From: Bog-756 sp963778165
GTDB lineage: Bacteria; Actinomycetota; Acidimicrobiia; Acidimicrobiales; RAAP-2
Assembly (NCBI GenBank): GCA_963778165.1
Contig: CAVZTE010000005.1
Location: forward strand, 827,717-891,716
Direction of reading: 5' to 3'
Length of the DNA stretch: 64,000 nt
The notes under the pieces were generated by a model. It made no database searches and was not told where the DNA came from. It was given only the letters and a program-made list of their open reading frames with translations. Position 1 is the stretch's first letter; every line of letters begins with the position of its first letter. This document shows positions 9,286-18,430 of the stretch, one piece after another. The position numbers and the translations under genes were made by a program.

Positions 9286-9897
9286 TCAGTTGCCGGCTGG
9301 CCCCGGTGATCGCCAGTCGGGTTGGCGCCCCAGACGGGCAAGCAGTGCCGACTGGGGGTCGGCGCCATCGGCCAGGCGAACCGGGGTGGCAAACATTCCC
9401 GACTTGACTTGGGGGGTCGCATCGTCGGGAAGCCGGCTCAGGTAGAACGCACAGAGATCGGGATCGAGCCGATCGTCGCCTCCGACGGCACGGGCCAGGT
9501 CCCAGGTATGGATCAGGACATCCTGGCTCAGTAGGCCGACCAGCGGGGCAGCCTCGATCCGGGTGGGCGGGTTGTTGCCGACGGCGGGGACCTCGACTGG
9601 TCCGTCGAAGAGCCCCGGAGTGTTCAGTAGTGGCCGAAGGGCATCCCAGGTGACGGCCCACCGAACTGCCGGATCTCCCCGTGGTCGTTCGGGTTTGGCG
9701 CCCATGGGCCGGAGGAGGAGTACATCGTGGAAGCCGATGACGTGTTCGACGACCCCCCTGGCGTCCCAGTCGGTACAGGGCGAAGGGAGGTCCCAACGAT
9801 CCTGGGCTTCGAGGACAGCCCGGCCGAACCGCTGACAGACTCGGCTGTGGCGGCGGGCGATCTCGTCTCTGGCTTCCGGCAGGCGGGAGTTGCCCAT
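9286..9897 (-). CDS. TIGR03086 / maleylpyruvate isomerase N-terminal-like protein (DinB fold)
   Basis: The 203-residue protein shows the actinobacterial TIGR03086 pattern: LPSPCTDWDARGVVEHVIGF at the front and VGLLSQDVLIHTWDLARAVG near the middle. The spaced histidines form the DinB-type metal site. Relatives use mycothiol as thiol cofactor, which fits an actinobacterium. The reaction and substrate are unknown. It stands alone between the membrane protein gene and the tRNA. The ATG at 9897 is directly followed by a conserved-looking helix. Confidence 0.75.
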   Translation of the reverse strand: MGNSRLPEARDEIARRHSRVCQRFGRAVLEAQDRWDLPSPCTDWDARGVVEHVIGFHDVLLLRPMGAKPERPRGDPAVRWAVTWDALRPLLNTPGLFDGPVEVPAVGNNPPTRIEAAPLVGLLSQDVLIHTWDLARAVGGDDRLDPDLCAFYLSRLPDDATPQVKSGMFATPVRLADGADPQSALLARLGRQPDWRSPGPAGN

Positions 9898-10120
9898 CCG
9901 GGGATTCTTCCACCTCGGCAGGTGAGAGGACCTGGGAATTCGTCCCGACCGGGCCGGAACGATCCCCGTCCGAACCGTTCCGGTCGACTCGAGGCCAGCG
10001 GAGAGATGGTGGGTCCAGGCTCGGCTACGATGCTCGGGCTGCGGTGGACATCGGATGACGGTTGCCCCGTGGTCGTTACTTGAGAAGAAGAGCCCGGAAG
10101 CAGTGGATCCGGGTCGCTAC

Positions 10121-10194
10121 GGGGGCGTAGCTCAGCTGGTAGAGCGCTTGACTGGCAGTCAAGAGGTTCGAGGGTTCGAGTCCCTTCGCCTCCA
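10121..10194 (+). tRNA. tRNA-Ala (anticodon GGC)
   Basis: A full cloverleaf can be folded. The acceptor GGGGGCG pairs with CGCCTCC. The D arm is GCTC-AGCTGGTA-GAGC and the anticodon arm is CTTGA-CTGGCAG-TCAAG with anticodon GGC. The T arm is GAGGG-TTCGAGT-CCCTT and the discriminator base is A at 10194. CCA is not encoded. G3-T70 in the acceptor matches the alanine identity pair. A terminator hairpin follows within 10 bp. Confidence 0.95.
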
Positions 10195-10200
10195 CTCGAA

Positions 10201-10231
10201 ATCCCAGGTCAGAGGAGTACTGGCCTGGGAT
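10201..10231 (+). terminator. Hairpin terminator downstream of tRNA-Ala
   Basis: A 12-bp stem (ATCCCAGGTCAG with CTGGCCTGGGAT, one G-T wobble) with a 7-base loop lies just after the tRNA and is followed by GCTTTGCG. The T-run is short but the stem is strong and well placed. Confidence 0.7.
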
Positions 10232-10505
10232 GCTTTGCGTCCCGGGCTGGAATTGCAGGAAATCACGCCAAGTAACCAGGACTTGATCATGGGAGCTGAC
10301 ACCGATCGGATGCCCCATGCCCCGGGACGTCCCGGCAACCGTTTCCGGGATACTTCGACGGTGGCTGGTCAGTGGGGCGTTGCTGGGCGTGGGCGACGCA
10401 GGACGAGACGGCAACAAATGTGCCGCCGATGACGACCTGGTCCCAGATCTGCGACACCCAGAAAATGAAGCAGGATCACAATTGTAGGCCCTAGAGAATG
10501 GCCGG
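10232..10505. other. Non-coding gap after the tRNA
   Basis: I see no convincing reading frame, no integrase remnant and no repeat of the tRNA 3' end here. It probably holds only the promoter of the following hypothetical gene. Confidence 0.5.
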
Positions 10506-11000
10506 GTGGTCCACGCTCAGATGGAGGAGGAGACCATCGCTTCACGACCCGACCGGCGGGGGTCCATCGACCAGAGTTCCAACCGACTAAGCCCTGAGCA
10601 GTTTCAGGCCCTGTTGCCGATCCTCACCCGTCACACCGACTCGGCCCAGGGTTGGTTTTTGTTGTGGGACGGCCTCGGCAATCTGAACGAGAAGGTGTTC
10701 AACTCCCGTATACCGAAGGTGCACCATGCGATGCGGGATTTCTACCTGTTGAACGGTCCACTCGCCTCGTATGCAGGATTCTCCGACGATCCGAGCTTTT
10801 GGTGGCCCGATGATCGGGCCTGGTGCTTGTGCACTGACACCGACTTTTCGTGGAGCTACTTGGCGGCAAGCCGTGACTGTATCGCCGAGATCCTCGCCAC
10901 GCCGGTCCTCGACGCAGTGGAAACATATCCGGAACATCTCGCTCGTTTGGGCATGGACGTCATCAACGATCCTGATGGCGAAGTGCCACGTGGGCGCTAG
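10506..11000 (+). CDS. Conserved hypothetical protein
   Basis: The product is up to 164 residues and soluble, with no signal peptide. The centre contains VHHAMRDFYLLNGPLASYAG, SFWWPDDRAWCLCTDTDFSW and an acidic tail. I recognise the general pattern (aromatic-rich W-D-RAW then T-D-D/F-W) from an uncharacterised actinobacterial family but cannot assign a function. Start choice: GTG at 10506 or ATG at 10521 (MEEETIASRP); neither has an outstanding ribosome binding site. The base composition of this gene and the next is somewhat lower in GC than neighbours. Confidence 0.6.
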   Translation: MVHAQMEEETIASRPDRRGSIDQSSNRLSPEQFQALLPILTRHTDSAQGWFLLWDGLGNLNEKVFNSRIPKVHHAMRDFYLLNGPLASYAGFSDDPSFWWPDDRAWCLCTDTDFSWSYLAASRDCIAEILATPVLDAVETYPEHLARLGMDVINDPDGEVPRGR

Positions 11001-11103
11001 TCACTGGCGCGTCCGCTTTCGACTCTGTCACCAACAACAATCAGCGCTCTGCGTGGCGCTGATCTGATGGTTCGTATCTTTCGATCTTGGGAAAGGTCTT
11101 GCC

Positions 11104-11631
11104 ATGACCCACCCAAGAGGAACTCATCGACGCCGAACTTATTTCTTGAGAAGACTTTCCTTCGTGGGACTGGCGTCGGCCGCGGTCGGCCTGCTGGCCG
11201 CTGGTTGCAGCAGTTCCGGAAGTGCCACGCCATCGGCACCGAGTAAGGCAACCTACGACAAGCAGGCCAACGCCATCTGCAATACCTACAGCTCGAAACT
11301 GAGCACACTCGGAGCGAGCCTGCAGTCGAGTACCAGCACTTCTCAGGTGGAGCAGGCGCTCAGCCGTGCGATCTCGCTTGGACAACAGGGAACCTCGAAG
11401 CTCGAAGCACTGTCCAGGCCCTCTGGAGAATCCTCCTCCCTGAGTGCCGCCTATAACGACCAGGAGCAACAGGTAAGCGACCTGAAACACCTCCTGAGCG
11501 CCATCCGGGCCAACAACGAGACGGCCTTCAAATCGGAGGAGACGGCGCTCAATGCTTCCGACGCCTCGGTAAACCAAAAGTTTGATGCCCTTGGATTGAC
11601 CAAGTGTGGATCTGGATCCGGTTCCTCCTAG
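11104..11631 (+). CDS. Small secreted lipoprotein, function unknown
   Basis: The 175-residue product has a basic N-terminus, a hydrophobic helix (FVGLASAAVGLLAAGC) and a lipobox LAAGC, so it should be lipidated and exported. The mature part starts with a Ser/Pro linker and is a helical domain (YDKQANAICNTYSSKLSTLG, then a heptad-like acidic/polar stretch) containing two cysteines, one in AICNTY and one near the end in TKCGSG, that could pair. A GGGAAAGG-like ribosome binding site precedes the ATG. No family could be named. Confidence 0.65.
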   Translation: MTHPRGTHRRRTYFLRRLSFVGLASAAVGLLAAGCSSSGSATPSAPSKATYDKQANAICNTYSSKLSTLGASLQSSTSTSQVEQALSRAISLGQQGTSKLEALSRPSGESSSLSAAYNDQEQQVSDLKHLLSAIRANNETAFKSEETALNASDASVNQKFDALGLTKCGSGSGSS

Positions 11632-11778
11632 TGAACGGCGCACGACGAGCCCACCTCTCTCTGCCACGCCTCCAACTTCGTGCCGGTGCCGACCTGGATC
11701 GTCGCTGACGGTGGGAGCTAAAGAAACGGCACCGAGTCCGCCGTTCGGCGAGGAAGGTCAGATAGCGGCACCCGGGCC

Positions 11779-12582
11779 TCAGCCCGGGCTGTAGCGGACG
11801 ATCACGTCACCCTGCCCCGAGGTGGCGTCAATGGCCCGACCACTGGCGGGGTCGGTCCCGACGCCGTTCGTGACGCTCCCCTGCCCCGAGGTGGCTTGGA
11901 TCCGATACGAGGTCCGACCCCTCGGCAGCTCAACGGTCACACCGCCCTGACCCGAGGAGGCGATGACCCGAGTGGGCGGAGCCGTCAGATTGACGGACAC
12001 ATCGCCCTGACCCGAACGGACGGACAGCGACGTGGCCGCCGATCGGGAGACGGTGACGTCTCCCTGGCCGCTCGACGCCACCAGCGTCTTCGACCCGCCG
12101 GTGACGGTCACATCCCCCTGGTCGGAGTGGACCGACAGCCAACCGTCCAGCCCGGTGACGTTGATCGAGCCCTGCTCGGAGTTGACCATCACCCCCACGT
12201 GCGGTTGGAGGCGCACGGTGTAGTCGCGGCTGCACCGATTGTTGAATGGGACCGAAGTGCCGCAACTCGAGGTGATGAACAGGGTGTGGCCTACGACTCG
12301 TTCCTGGTCCGTCGGATACGTCAAACCGTGGATGCCCGAAGTGGTCACCTCCGTATCGGCGTCCGGGCTGGGCTCGATGGTGATATCACCGCTGGTCACG
12401 TGGACCGAGACTGCCGTGATCAGTGAAGTGAACTCGCGGTGGCGCAGGGCAACGGGCTCGTAGGCCACAGACCCGACAACACTCCCCGCCAGGGCGGCAA
12501 CAATGGCGACGGCGAAGACCAGGCCCACGAAGACCCAGACCTTGCGGGCCCCGGCTGAACGGGTCGGCGGGTTGGGAGTCAT
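11779..12582 (-). CDS. DUF4097-like membrane-anchored beta-repeat protein
   Basis: The 267-residue product has an N-terminal transmembrane helix (VWVFVGLVFAVAIVAALAGS) and an outer domain of short beta repeats. SDQGDVTV, SGQGDVTV, SGQGDVSV, SGQGGVTV, SGQGSVTN and SGQGDVIV recur about every 20-25 residues, as in DUF4097 'adhesin-like' beta-helices. Its start overlaps the stop of the response regulator gene (ATGA), so it is the third cistron of a kinase-regulator operon and is likely an output or accessory of that system. The exact function is unknown. Confidence 0.75.
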   Translation of the reverse strand: MTPNPPTRSAGARKVWVFVGLVFAVAIVAALAGSVVGSVAYEPVALRHREFTSLITAVSVHVTSGDITIEPSPDADTEVTTSGIHGLTYPTDQERVVGHTLFITSSCGTSVPFNNRCSRDYTVRLQPHVGVMVNSEQGSINVTGLDGWLSVHSDQGDVTVTGGSKTLVASSGQGDVTVSRSAATSLSVRSGQGDVSVNLTAPPTRVIASSGQGGVTVELPRGRTSYRIQATSGQGSVTNGVGTDPASGRAIDATSGQGDVIVRYSPG

Positions 12583-13223
12583 GAGTTGAGCCAGCGGAGG
12601 ACGGCGAGTACCCGGCGGTTGTCGGACCCGGCCGGCGGAAGGTCGAGCTTGGTGAACACATTGCTCACATGCTTCTCCACCGCACCGTCACTGACCACCA
12701 GCGCTGCGCCGATGGCCTGATTGCTTCTGCCTTCGGCCATCAAGGCCAGAACCTGCCGCTCTCTGGCCGTGAGGCGGCCCAGCGGATCCTGTTGGCTGCT
12801 CCGGGCCACCAGTTGGGAGACCACCTCGGGATCCAGCGCCGTGCCCCCGGCGGCGACCCGGCGCACCGCCTCCACGAACTCTGCGACCTCCGCCACCCGG
12901 TCCTTCAACAGATAGCCGAGTCCTTGAGTGCCGGTAGCCAGCAGTTCAGAGGCAAAGACCTCTTCCACGTACTGGGAGAACACCAGGATGGCGGTCCTTG
13001 GCCAACGCCGACGGATCTCGATCGCCGCACGAAGCCCGTCATCGGTCATATCCGGAGGCATGCGGACATCGACGATGGCGACATCAGGTTGGTGCTGCTC
13101 CACCGCCTCGATGAGGGACGGCGCATCACTGACCTCGGCGACCACATCCTCGCCGACCTCGTCCAGGACCTGGATCAGCCCGACCCGCAACAGCACGGCA
13201 TCCTCGCCGATCACGATCCGCAT
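12579..13223 (-). CDS. LuxR/NarL-family response regulator
   Basis: The 214-residue product has a receiver domain with acidic pair E7-D8, phospho-acceptor Asp52 in VAIVDVRMPP and Lys107 in GYLLKDRV. A LuxR helix-turn-helix follows (LTARERQVLALMAEG, SNQAIGAALVVSDGAVEKHV). It would bind DNA after phosphorylation by the neighbouring kinase. Its first 13 bp overlap the kinase gene's end, and its stop overlaps the DUF4097 start, so all three are coupled. Confidence 0.93.
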   Translation of the reverse strand: MRIVIGEDAVLLRVGLIQVLDEVGEDVVAEVSDAPSLIEAVEQHQPDVAIVDVRMPPDMTDDGLRAAIEIRRRWPRTAILVFSQYVEEVFASELLATGTQGLGYLLKDRVAEVAEFVEAVRRVAAGGTALDPEVVSQLVARSSQQDPLGRLTARERQVLALMAEGRSNQAIGAALVVSDGAVEKHVSNVFTKLDLPPAGSDNRRVLAVLRWLNS

Positions 13224-14470
13224 GGAATCTCCACCGTGACGCTGGTCGGCCCCCCAGTGGGGCTCACCACCTGCATCCGCCCACCCAGGGCGATGACCCG
13301 ATCGGACAGGCCGGACAGACCGTTCCCACGAGAGGCGTCGGCGCCACCGTCGCCGTCGTCGCGAATCTCGATGACCAGATTGTCGTTCCGGACCACGACC
13401 GAGAGGTCAACCTGTGTCGCTCGAGCGTGCTTGGCCACATTGGTCAACGCCTCCGCCACCACGAAGTATGCGCCACTCTCCACTGGCGCCTCGAGCCGGG
13501 TCGGCACGTCGACAGTGAGCGACACCGGCACCGGACATCGGGTGATCACCGCCGATAGCGCCGCATCGAGGCCACGGTCAGTGAGTACTGCCGGGTGGAT
13601 GCCGCGGGCCAGGTTCCGCAGCTCCGCCAGTGCCGCCTTTGCTTCCTCATGGGCTTCATCCACCAACTGGCGGGCCCGTTCGGGCTCGGTGTCGAACCGT
13701 TCCCGCGCCCGCCCCAGGTCCATGGCCAACGCCACCAATCGTTGTTGGGCTCCGTCGTGCAGGTCCCGCTCAATCCGGTGCCGCTCGGCCTCCGCACTAC
13801 TGACGGCGCTGGTTCGGCTGATCTCCAGTTCGTCGACCCGTCGGGCCAGGTCCGACTTCTGGCGAGGACCGAGCAGCCACCTCACCATCATCCGGTCGAT
13901 AGCTGCGAGCCCCATCGTTGCCTGGGGAGCCAACACCAAGAGGACGAGGACGCCGATGAGGAGGGCACCGGTTGCTCCCGAGTCCAAGTGGACATGGACA
14001 AGCCCGAAGTCGGCGTAGTGACCGGGCAGGTGGGTTACATAGGCGGGGAGGGCGACCAACACCACTGCCCCGGTCCAGAGCGACAGGACTACCAAGCCCA
14101 GGGCGGCCTGAATCGGAAGTCCGAGTGACAGATAGCCGATCTCCCGCCAGCGACTGCCGCTGGTCAGTAGTTGGCGAAGCTTGCTCCACCAGTTCCCCGG
14201 CACCATCGGAGCATGCGGATTGGCCAGGTTGATGCCCAGCAACGCCGCCGCCCGAGACCGTTCCATCCGGCCGAGTTGAGCAGCAAGGAGGAAGGTGAGA
14301 GCGACCAAGGGCACGGCCACCACAAAGGTCAGCGCGAAGCCGACGCTCAGCGCCACCAGCACCGTGACCACGACCCCCAGGACAATTCCCAGCGGAAAGT
14401 CCAGCGCCTGCCAGGCCAGCGATCGCCAGAGGGCCATGCCCCGCCAGGGCCGAACGAGAAATCCGATCAC
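13211..14470 (-). CDS. Membrane sensor histidine kinase (HisKA_3 type)
   Basis: The 419-residue product has a membrane sensor domain with about four hydrophobic segments (residues about 25-65, 115-145, 165-190). It is followed by the dimerisation/phosphotransfer motif RHRIERDLHDGAQQRL with His238, then an HATPase_c domain with N box VVAEALTNVAKHA and G box DDGDGGADASRGNGLSGL. This is the NarL-partner kinase class common in actinobacteria. The signal sensed is not evident. It is first gene of the operon with the LuxR regulator and DUF4097 protein. Confidence 0.92.
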   Translation of the reverse strand: MIGFLVRPWRGMALWRSLAWQALDFPLGIVLGVVVTVLVALSVGFALTFVVAVPLVALTFLLAAQLGRMERSRAAALLGINLANPHAPMVPGNWWSKLRQLLTSGSRWREIGYLSLGLPIQAALGLVVLSLWTGAVVLVALPAYVTHLPGHYADFGLVHVHLDSGATGALLIGVLVLLVLAPQATMGLAAIDRMMVRWLLGPRQKSDLARRVDELEISRTSAVSSAEAERHRIERDLHDGAQQRLVALAMDLGRARERFDTEPERARQLVDEAHEEAKAALAELRNLARGIHPAVLTDRGLDAALSAVITRCPVPVSLTVDVPTRLEAPVESGAYFVVAEALTNVAKHARATQVDLSVVVRNDNLVIEIRDDGDGGADASRGNGLSGLSDRVIALGGRMQVVSPTGGPTSVTVEIPCGS

Positions 14471-14770
14471 GATCTCTCCTCTGGCAACGATAGGTCCCCC
14501 ATCCGCACAGCAATCTGGCCCGGACGGTGGTGGCGATTGATGAGGGTCAGACCACGAAGGAGCACGTTGCCAGCCTACGAAGGTGGGACGCCCCGGTCAC
14601 TGGAGGCTACTGGTGTTTCGGCCAGCGGGTTTTCCCCACCATTCCCACTCTGTGGATCCAGATCGACGGGCGCGCGCAGTCACCTTTCGTTCTGGGAGAG
14701 CCTGCACCCTCTGCTCGGCTCACCGTTCGATGACCCGGTCCTCGCTCTCGTCAGGTAGCGAAGGAGTCGA
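14471..14770. other. Intergenic stretch between kinase operon and repeat-protein gene
   Basis: There is no credible coding region. It should contain the promoter of the kinase operon next to 14471, but I could not single out -35/-10 boxes. Confidence 0.4.
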
Positions 14771-14829
14771 TCGGAGCTGCTCCGACGGGGCGCCAGTGTG
14801 TCGGAGACCAGCTCTCCGCCAGACTGGCG
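14771..14829 (-). terminator. Paired hairpins downstream of the NHL/repeat protein gene
   Basis: Two inverted repeats sit next to each other. One is a 6-bp stem with a 3-base loop (TCGGAG-CTG-CTCCGA, 14771-14785). The other is a nested structure with outer stem CGCCAGT/ACTGGCG and inner stem CGGAGA/TCTCCG (14791-14829). They lie 17 bp past the stop at 14846. No T-run follows, so this is a candidate only. Confidence 0.45.
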
Positions 14830-14845
14830 AAACACCCTCGTCTTC

Positions 14846-16951
14846 TCAGCCGATGCCGACCACCGGCTTATTCAGTGGCTTGCCACCCATCGATCCGTAG
14901 AAGACGGCATCGCCGAACGAGAAGATGCCTCCGTCTGCGGCTACCAGGTTGTAGCCCCCGTTGTCGGGGGTCACCTGCATGCCGACCACCGGTTGGTTGA
15001 GCTGGATGCCACCCATGGAGCCGTCGTAGTGAGCGGTTCCGAAGGTGAAGATGCCTCCGTCTGCGGCCACCAGGTAGTAACCACCTCCATGCGAAGCTTC
15101 CGCTCCCCCGACGACCGGCTGGTTCAGGTGGGTCCCACCCATCGAGCCGTAGTAGTGGGCATCGCCGAAGGAGAAGACGCCCCCGTCAGCGGCGAATAGA
15201 TTGTAGCCCTTCCCGTCCGGGCTCACTGCTCCCCCGACGATAGGTGCGTTGAGGGGCGATCCTCCCATGGACCCGTAGAAGGGGGCGTCACCGAAGGCAA
15301 AGACGCCACCGTCGGAGGCAAAGAGGTAGTAGCCCTTGCCGTCCGGAGTTGCGGCCATTCCCACGATGGGTGCGTTCAACGGGGTGCCACCCATCGAGCC
15401 GTAGTACTGGGCCGTCCCGAAGTTGAAGATCCCGCCATCGGAAGCCACCTCCCAATATCCGGGCGACAACGGTGTCGAGGCTACTCCGACCACCGGCTTG
15501 TTCAGGGGAGTCCCGCCCATCGAGCCGTAGAAGCCGAAAGCTCCGAATGTGAAGACGCCACCATCGGAGGCCACCTCTCGGTATCCCCCCAGGTTCCCCC
15601 CGATCTGGTCGGCTGGCGAAGGGTCGCTGATACGGACCACTTCACCGCCGAAATTGACCCCGGGGGGCAGATTGGGGTCAGCTGAGCCCTGCAGAACCGA
15701 CCAGTTGGTGGCATAGACCGACCCATCCCCGGCGACGGCGATCCCACCGGGGTAAACGAGGCCCGTACTGGCCAGCACGGTCCGGCTGCCATCGGCATTC
15801 ACCCGGATCAGGGCACCCGAAGTGGGCAACCCGCCTGGACTGGGATCGGCAAAGCCCGCCTGGTCCATCTCCAGCACCAGGAGCCGACCGGCCTGATCGA
15901 AGGCGATGTCACCGATCATGGTGAACCCCGACTGGTACTGGGTCAGCTGGCCGTTCGAGTAGCGGTAGACGCTGGCCGCGCCCTTGTCGTTGGGCGCGCC
16001 GCCGAGCTCACTGATGTAGAGGGCGCCGTCAGGACCCACAGCCAACGAGGTTGGCACCGGTTGCATCATCTCCTGAGTGGCCGTGGCGGGTTGCCCCGCT
16101 CCGCAGGTGTTGGCCGCAATGGTCTCCGGCACCAGGGGCAGAACAGCCAGCGTGCTGAGGGTGCCGTTCTTGTACAGCAGCACATCGTTGCCGGCAGCGT
16201 CGGCGATGGCCAAGCCCCCGTCGTAAGGGGTGACGCCGTAGGGGTCCGAATCGATGGGTGGTTCGTTCAGGCAGCTGAGTCCGGGGTGGACCGTGCCTTC
16301 CCCGTGGTCGGGGTTGTGGGCAGCCTCATACTGTCCGAGGTTGGCCTCGGCCGTCGGCGACCCACCGCTGATCGGTGCGGAAAGGAGGTTGCCGAGGAGT
16401 GCCCCCGCCGACCCGTAGGTCTGGTCACCGGTGACACTGTTGATGGCGGAGTTCTGGATGAGGAACTGGATCTGGCCGTTTACCACCGTGATACCCGAAG
16501 GTCCCGAAGCGCCGGGGCCGTTGCTGGGGCCATTGTTGATCGAGGGCAGATCCCCCACCACCGTCGTCACGTGGCCGCTGGGCGTCACGCTGGCGATGGC
16601 GCCCGACGGGTTGGCGCATGCCGGCTCGGCGCCGGTATTGCAACCTGCGGGCACGGTATTCAGGCCGGCCTCGGTCACCAGCAGGTCGCCGTTCGGTCCC
16701 ACGGTGATCTTGCGCGGCTGGTTGAGGCCCGTGGCCACCACTTGGACATTGGCGGGTAACGTGCGCGGGGAGGCAGACCGGGCTTGGCGGGCGCCTGCCG
16801 ACAGGCTGACATGACCGAACAGCCCCGAGCCGGTGCTTGCGTTCGGCGCCGCCGTTGCGGCCGTTGCCATGGTCGGGATGACGAGCGCCGAAGCTCCCAC
16901 CACACCGACAAGCACGGTGAGCCACCGACGGGTTCTGGTTCTTCCGCTCAT
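14846..16951 (-). CDS. Secreted ScyD/ScyE-like (NHL-fold) protein with six C-terminal YGSMGG repeats
   Basis: About 701 residues. A signal peptide (RRWLTVLVGVVGASALVIPT, ending ATAATAAPN) precedes a beta-propeller region typical of ScyD/ScyE family proteins (VVATGLNQPRKITVGPNGDL, NPDHGEGTVHPGLSCLN, SLAVGPDGALYISELGG, GGIAVAGDGSVYATNW). The C-terminal third is six tandem repeats of about 50 residues with the core YLFASDGGVFAFGDAPFYGS-MGG-LN-P. ATG 16951 was chosen because a perfect AGGAGG lies 7 bp upstream; the frame is open further upstream but non-conserved. The role is probably cell-surface or extracellular. The same repeat is found in the gene at 53696-55621. Confidence 0.8.
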   Translation of the reverse strand: MSGRTRTRRWLTVLVGVVGASALVIPTMATAATAAPNASTGSGLFGHVSLSAGARQARSASPRTLPANVQVVATGLNQPRKITVGPNGDLLVTEAGLNTVPAGCNTGAEPACANPSGAIASVTPSGHVTTVVGDLPSINNGPSNGPGASGPSGITVVNGQIQFLIQNSAINSVTGDQTYGSAGALLGNLLSAPISGGSPTAEANLGQYEAAHNPDHGEGTVHPGLSCLNEPPIDSDPYGVTPYDGGLAIADAAGNDVLLYKNGTLSTLAVLPLVPETIAANTCGAGQPATATQEMMQPVPTSLAVGPDGALYISELGGAPNDKGAASVYRYSNGQLTQYQSGFTMIGDIAFDQAGRLLVLEMDQAGFADPSPGGLPTSGALIRVNADGSRTVLASTGLVYPGGIAVAGDGSVYATNWSVLQGSADPNLPPGVNFGGEVVRISDPSPADQIGGNLGGYREVASDGGVFTFGAFGFYGSMGGTPLNKPVVGVASTPLSPGYWEVASDGGIFNFGTAQYYGSMGGTPLNAPIVGMAATPDGKGYYLFASDGGVFAFGDAPFYGSMGGSPLNAPIVGGAVSPDGKGYNLFAADGGVFSFGDAHYYGSMGGTHLNQPVVGGAEASHGGGYYLVAADGGIFTFGTAHYDGSMGGIQLNQPVVGMQVTPDNGGYNLVAADGGIFSFGDAVFYGSMGGKPLNKPVVGIG

Positions 16952-16958
16952 GAAAGCG

Positions 16959-16964
16959 CCTCCT
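16959..16964 (-). promoter_or_regulatory. Strong ribosome binding site fixing the start at 16951
   Basis: AGGAGG on the minus strand, 7 bases before the ATG at 16951. It decides between this start and a much longer open frame reaching 17401. Confidence 0.8.
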
Positions 16965-17369
16965 GATTCCATTGATCCTGGGATCTCCTCCTGGCCCTTG
17001 TTCCTGATCACGGCCCGACCAACCGTCGCCTTGTTCGCTGGTGGACCGCCCGCCACCAAGCATTGGTGTGCCCTCGTCGAGCACCCCCCGGATTGTATAA
17101 AGAACGCTCCGGGTGTGCAGAAAATTCTGTCCCTCTGGACACCCTCCCGGTCCGTCCACTGAGCCGGGAGGCCACATAGGCCCAATCCAAGTATCATGTC
17201 GCCCTTCAGCACCAGCCGGGCGCCTTCGACAGACTCGGCCGGACCATTGGGGCCAACCCGCTCACCCGGGGAGGCGGTTGCCGGCCTCCCTCGGGTGGGG
17301 CGATCTCCACGGGTGGAGGTTCGACGGGGCACTCGATGGGCTTCATTCGCTACTTCTTGGGGAACGATC
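16965..17369. other. Divergent intergenic region
   Basis: The region between the leftward secreted-protein gene and the rightward PanE-like gene has no credible protein. An AT-rich patch around 17090-17100 reads TATACAAT on the minus strand and could be a -10 element for the leftward gene; no good -35 matches at the right spacing. Confidence 0.35.
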
Positions 17370-18302
17370 TTGAAAATCGCCATTGTGGGAACCGGTGCCA
17401 TGGGTTCGGTCTATGCCGGCCTCCTCGGCAAGGCCGGACACGAAGTCTGGGCCATCGACACGTGGCAGGACCATATCGATGCCATAGACACCACGGGTCT
17501 GTTGGTTTCCGGCGCCAGCGGCACGTACGTCGTCGACAATTTGAACGTCGGACGCGTTCCGGCCGATGCCGGTCCGTGCGACGTGTGGGTGATCGCCACC
17601 AAAGCTGCAGCCGTCGAGGAGGTGGCCAGGGAGATCGCTCCGCTGCTCCGGCCCGAGAGTGTGGTGATGGCCTTCCAAAATGGCCTCGGCGCCGGTGAAC
17701 GGGTGGCAAACCACATAGCACCGGAACACATCCTGATAGGCATCGCCGAGGGATTCGGGTCGTCGATCCCCGAGCCGGGACATGTGCACCACGAAGGTAT
17801 GCGCCTCATACGCCTCGGCGAGATGGACGGAGGCATGACGGACCGTCTGAAGGCCATTGAACAGGCGTGGGGAAACGCCGGCTTCAACGTCCGGGCCTTT
17901 GCCGATGTGAACCTGATGGTTTGGGAGAAGTTCCTCTGCAATGTCACGCTCAGCGCTCCCTGTGCGGCTTTCGACGTCACCGTCGGGGAGCTGATGTCGA
18001 ACGACGAATCGTGGAGGGTGGCGCTGGCCTGTACGTCTGAGGCCTACCGAGTGGCTATGACCATGGGGGTCCGGTTCCCGTTCGACGACCCGTTGCAGTA
18101 CGTTTCGGATTTCGCCGCCACCATTCCGAACGCCAGCCCTTCGATGCGACTCGACCACCTGGCGTGCCGACGTTCAGAGATCGACGTCATCAACGGCCAG
18201 GTCGTCACCCTCAGCCGCCGTTTCGGGCTTGAGGCGCCGTACAACGAGACGCTTTGTGCCATCCTGCGTCAGCGCGAGGCCAGGTTCCCGGAGACTCGCT
18301 GA
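17370..18302 (+). CDS. Ketopantoate reductase-like NAD(P)-dependent enzyme (ApbA/PanE family)
   Basis: The 310-residue product has a Rossmann fold KIAIVGTGAMGSVYAGLLGK at the N-terminus and the family pattern VVMAFQNGLGAGERVANHI. The helical C-terminal domain includes NLMVWEKFLCNVTLSAPCAA, with the catalytic-type Lys, and SMRLDHLACRRSEIDVINGQ, which resembles the PanE S-M-x-x-D-x-x-x-x-x-x-E-I-D motif. PanE makes pantoate for CoA synthesis, but many family members act on other 2-oxo acids, so the substrate is open. A TTG at 17370 is the likely start: GGGGAA lies 6 bp upstream and the Rossmann motif begins at the second residue. A second, diverged family member lies at 43495. Confidence 0.8.
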   Translation: MKIAIVGTGAMGSVYAGLLGKAGHEVWAIDTWQDHIDAIDTTGLLVSGASGTYVVDNLNVGRVPADAGPCDVWVIATKAAAVEEVAREIAPLLRPESVVMAFQNGLGAGERVANHIAPEHILIGIAEGFGSSIPEPGHVHHEGMRLIRLGEMDGGMTDRLKAIEQAWGNAGFNVRAFADVNLMVWEKFLCNVTLSAPCAAFDVTVGELMSNDESWRVALACTSEAYRVAMTMGVRFPFDDPLQYVSDFAATIPNASPSMRLDHLACRRSEIDVINGQVVTLSRRFGLEAPYNETLCAILRQREARFPETR

Positions 18303-18430
18303 CCGCCGGCTACGGGACCGGGAACACCCGCGGCTCCGACAGCTGGGTCCGGTCGATACGTTCGGCGGCCTCGATGGAGGGCTGTCCCTGCGACAGCCCA
18401 CGTGGACTGAAGCCCGAGTAGCGTGAGGAG

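Noticed and set aside
10121..11631. Integrated element at the tRNA-Ala gene
   Set aside because: No integrase, no copy of the tRNA 3' end downstream and only mildly lower GC in two small genes; not enough to call an island.
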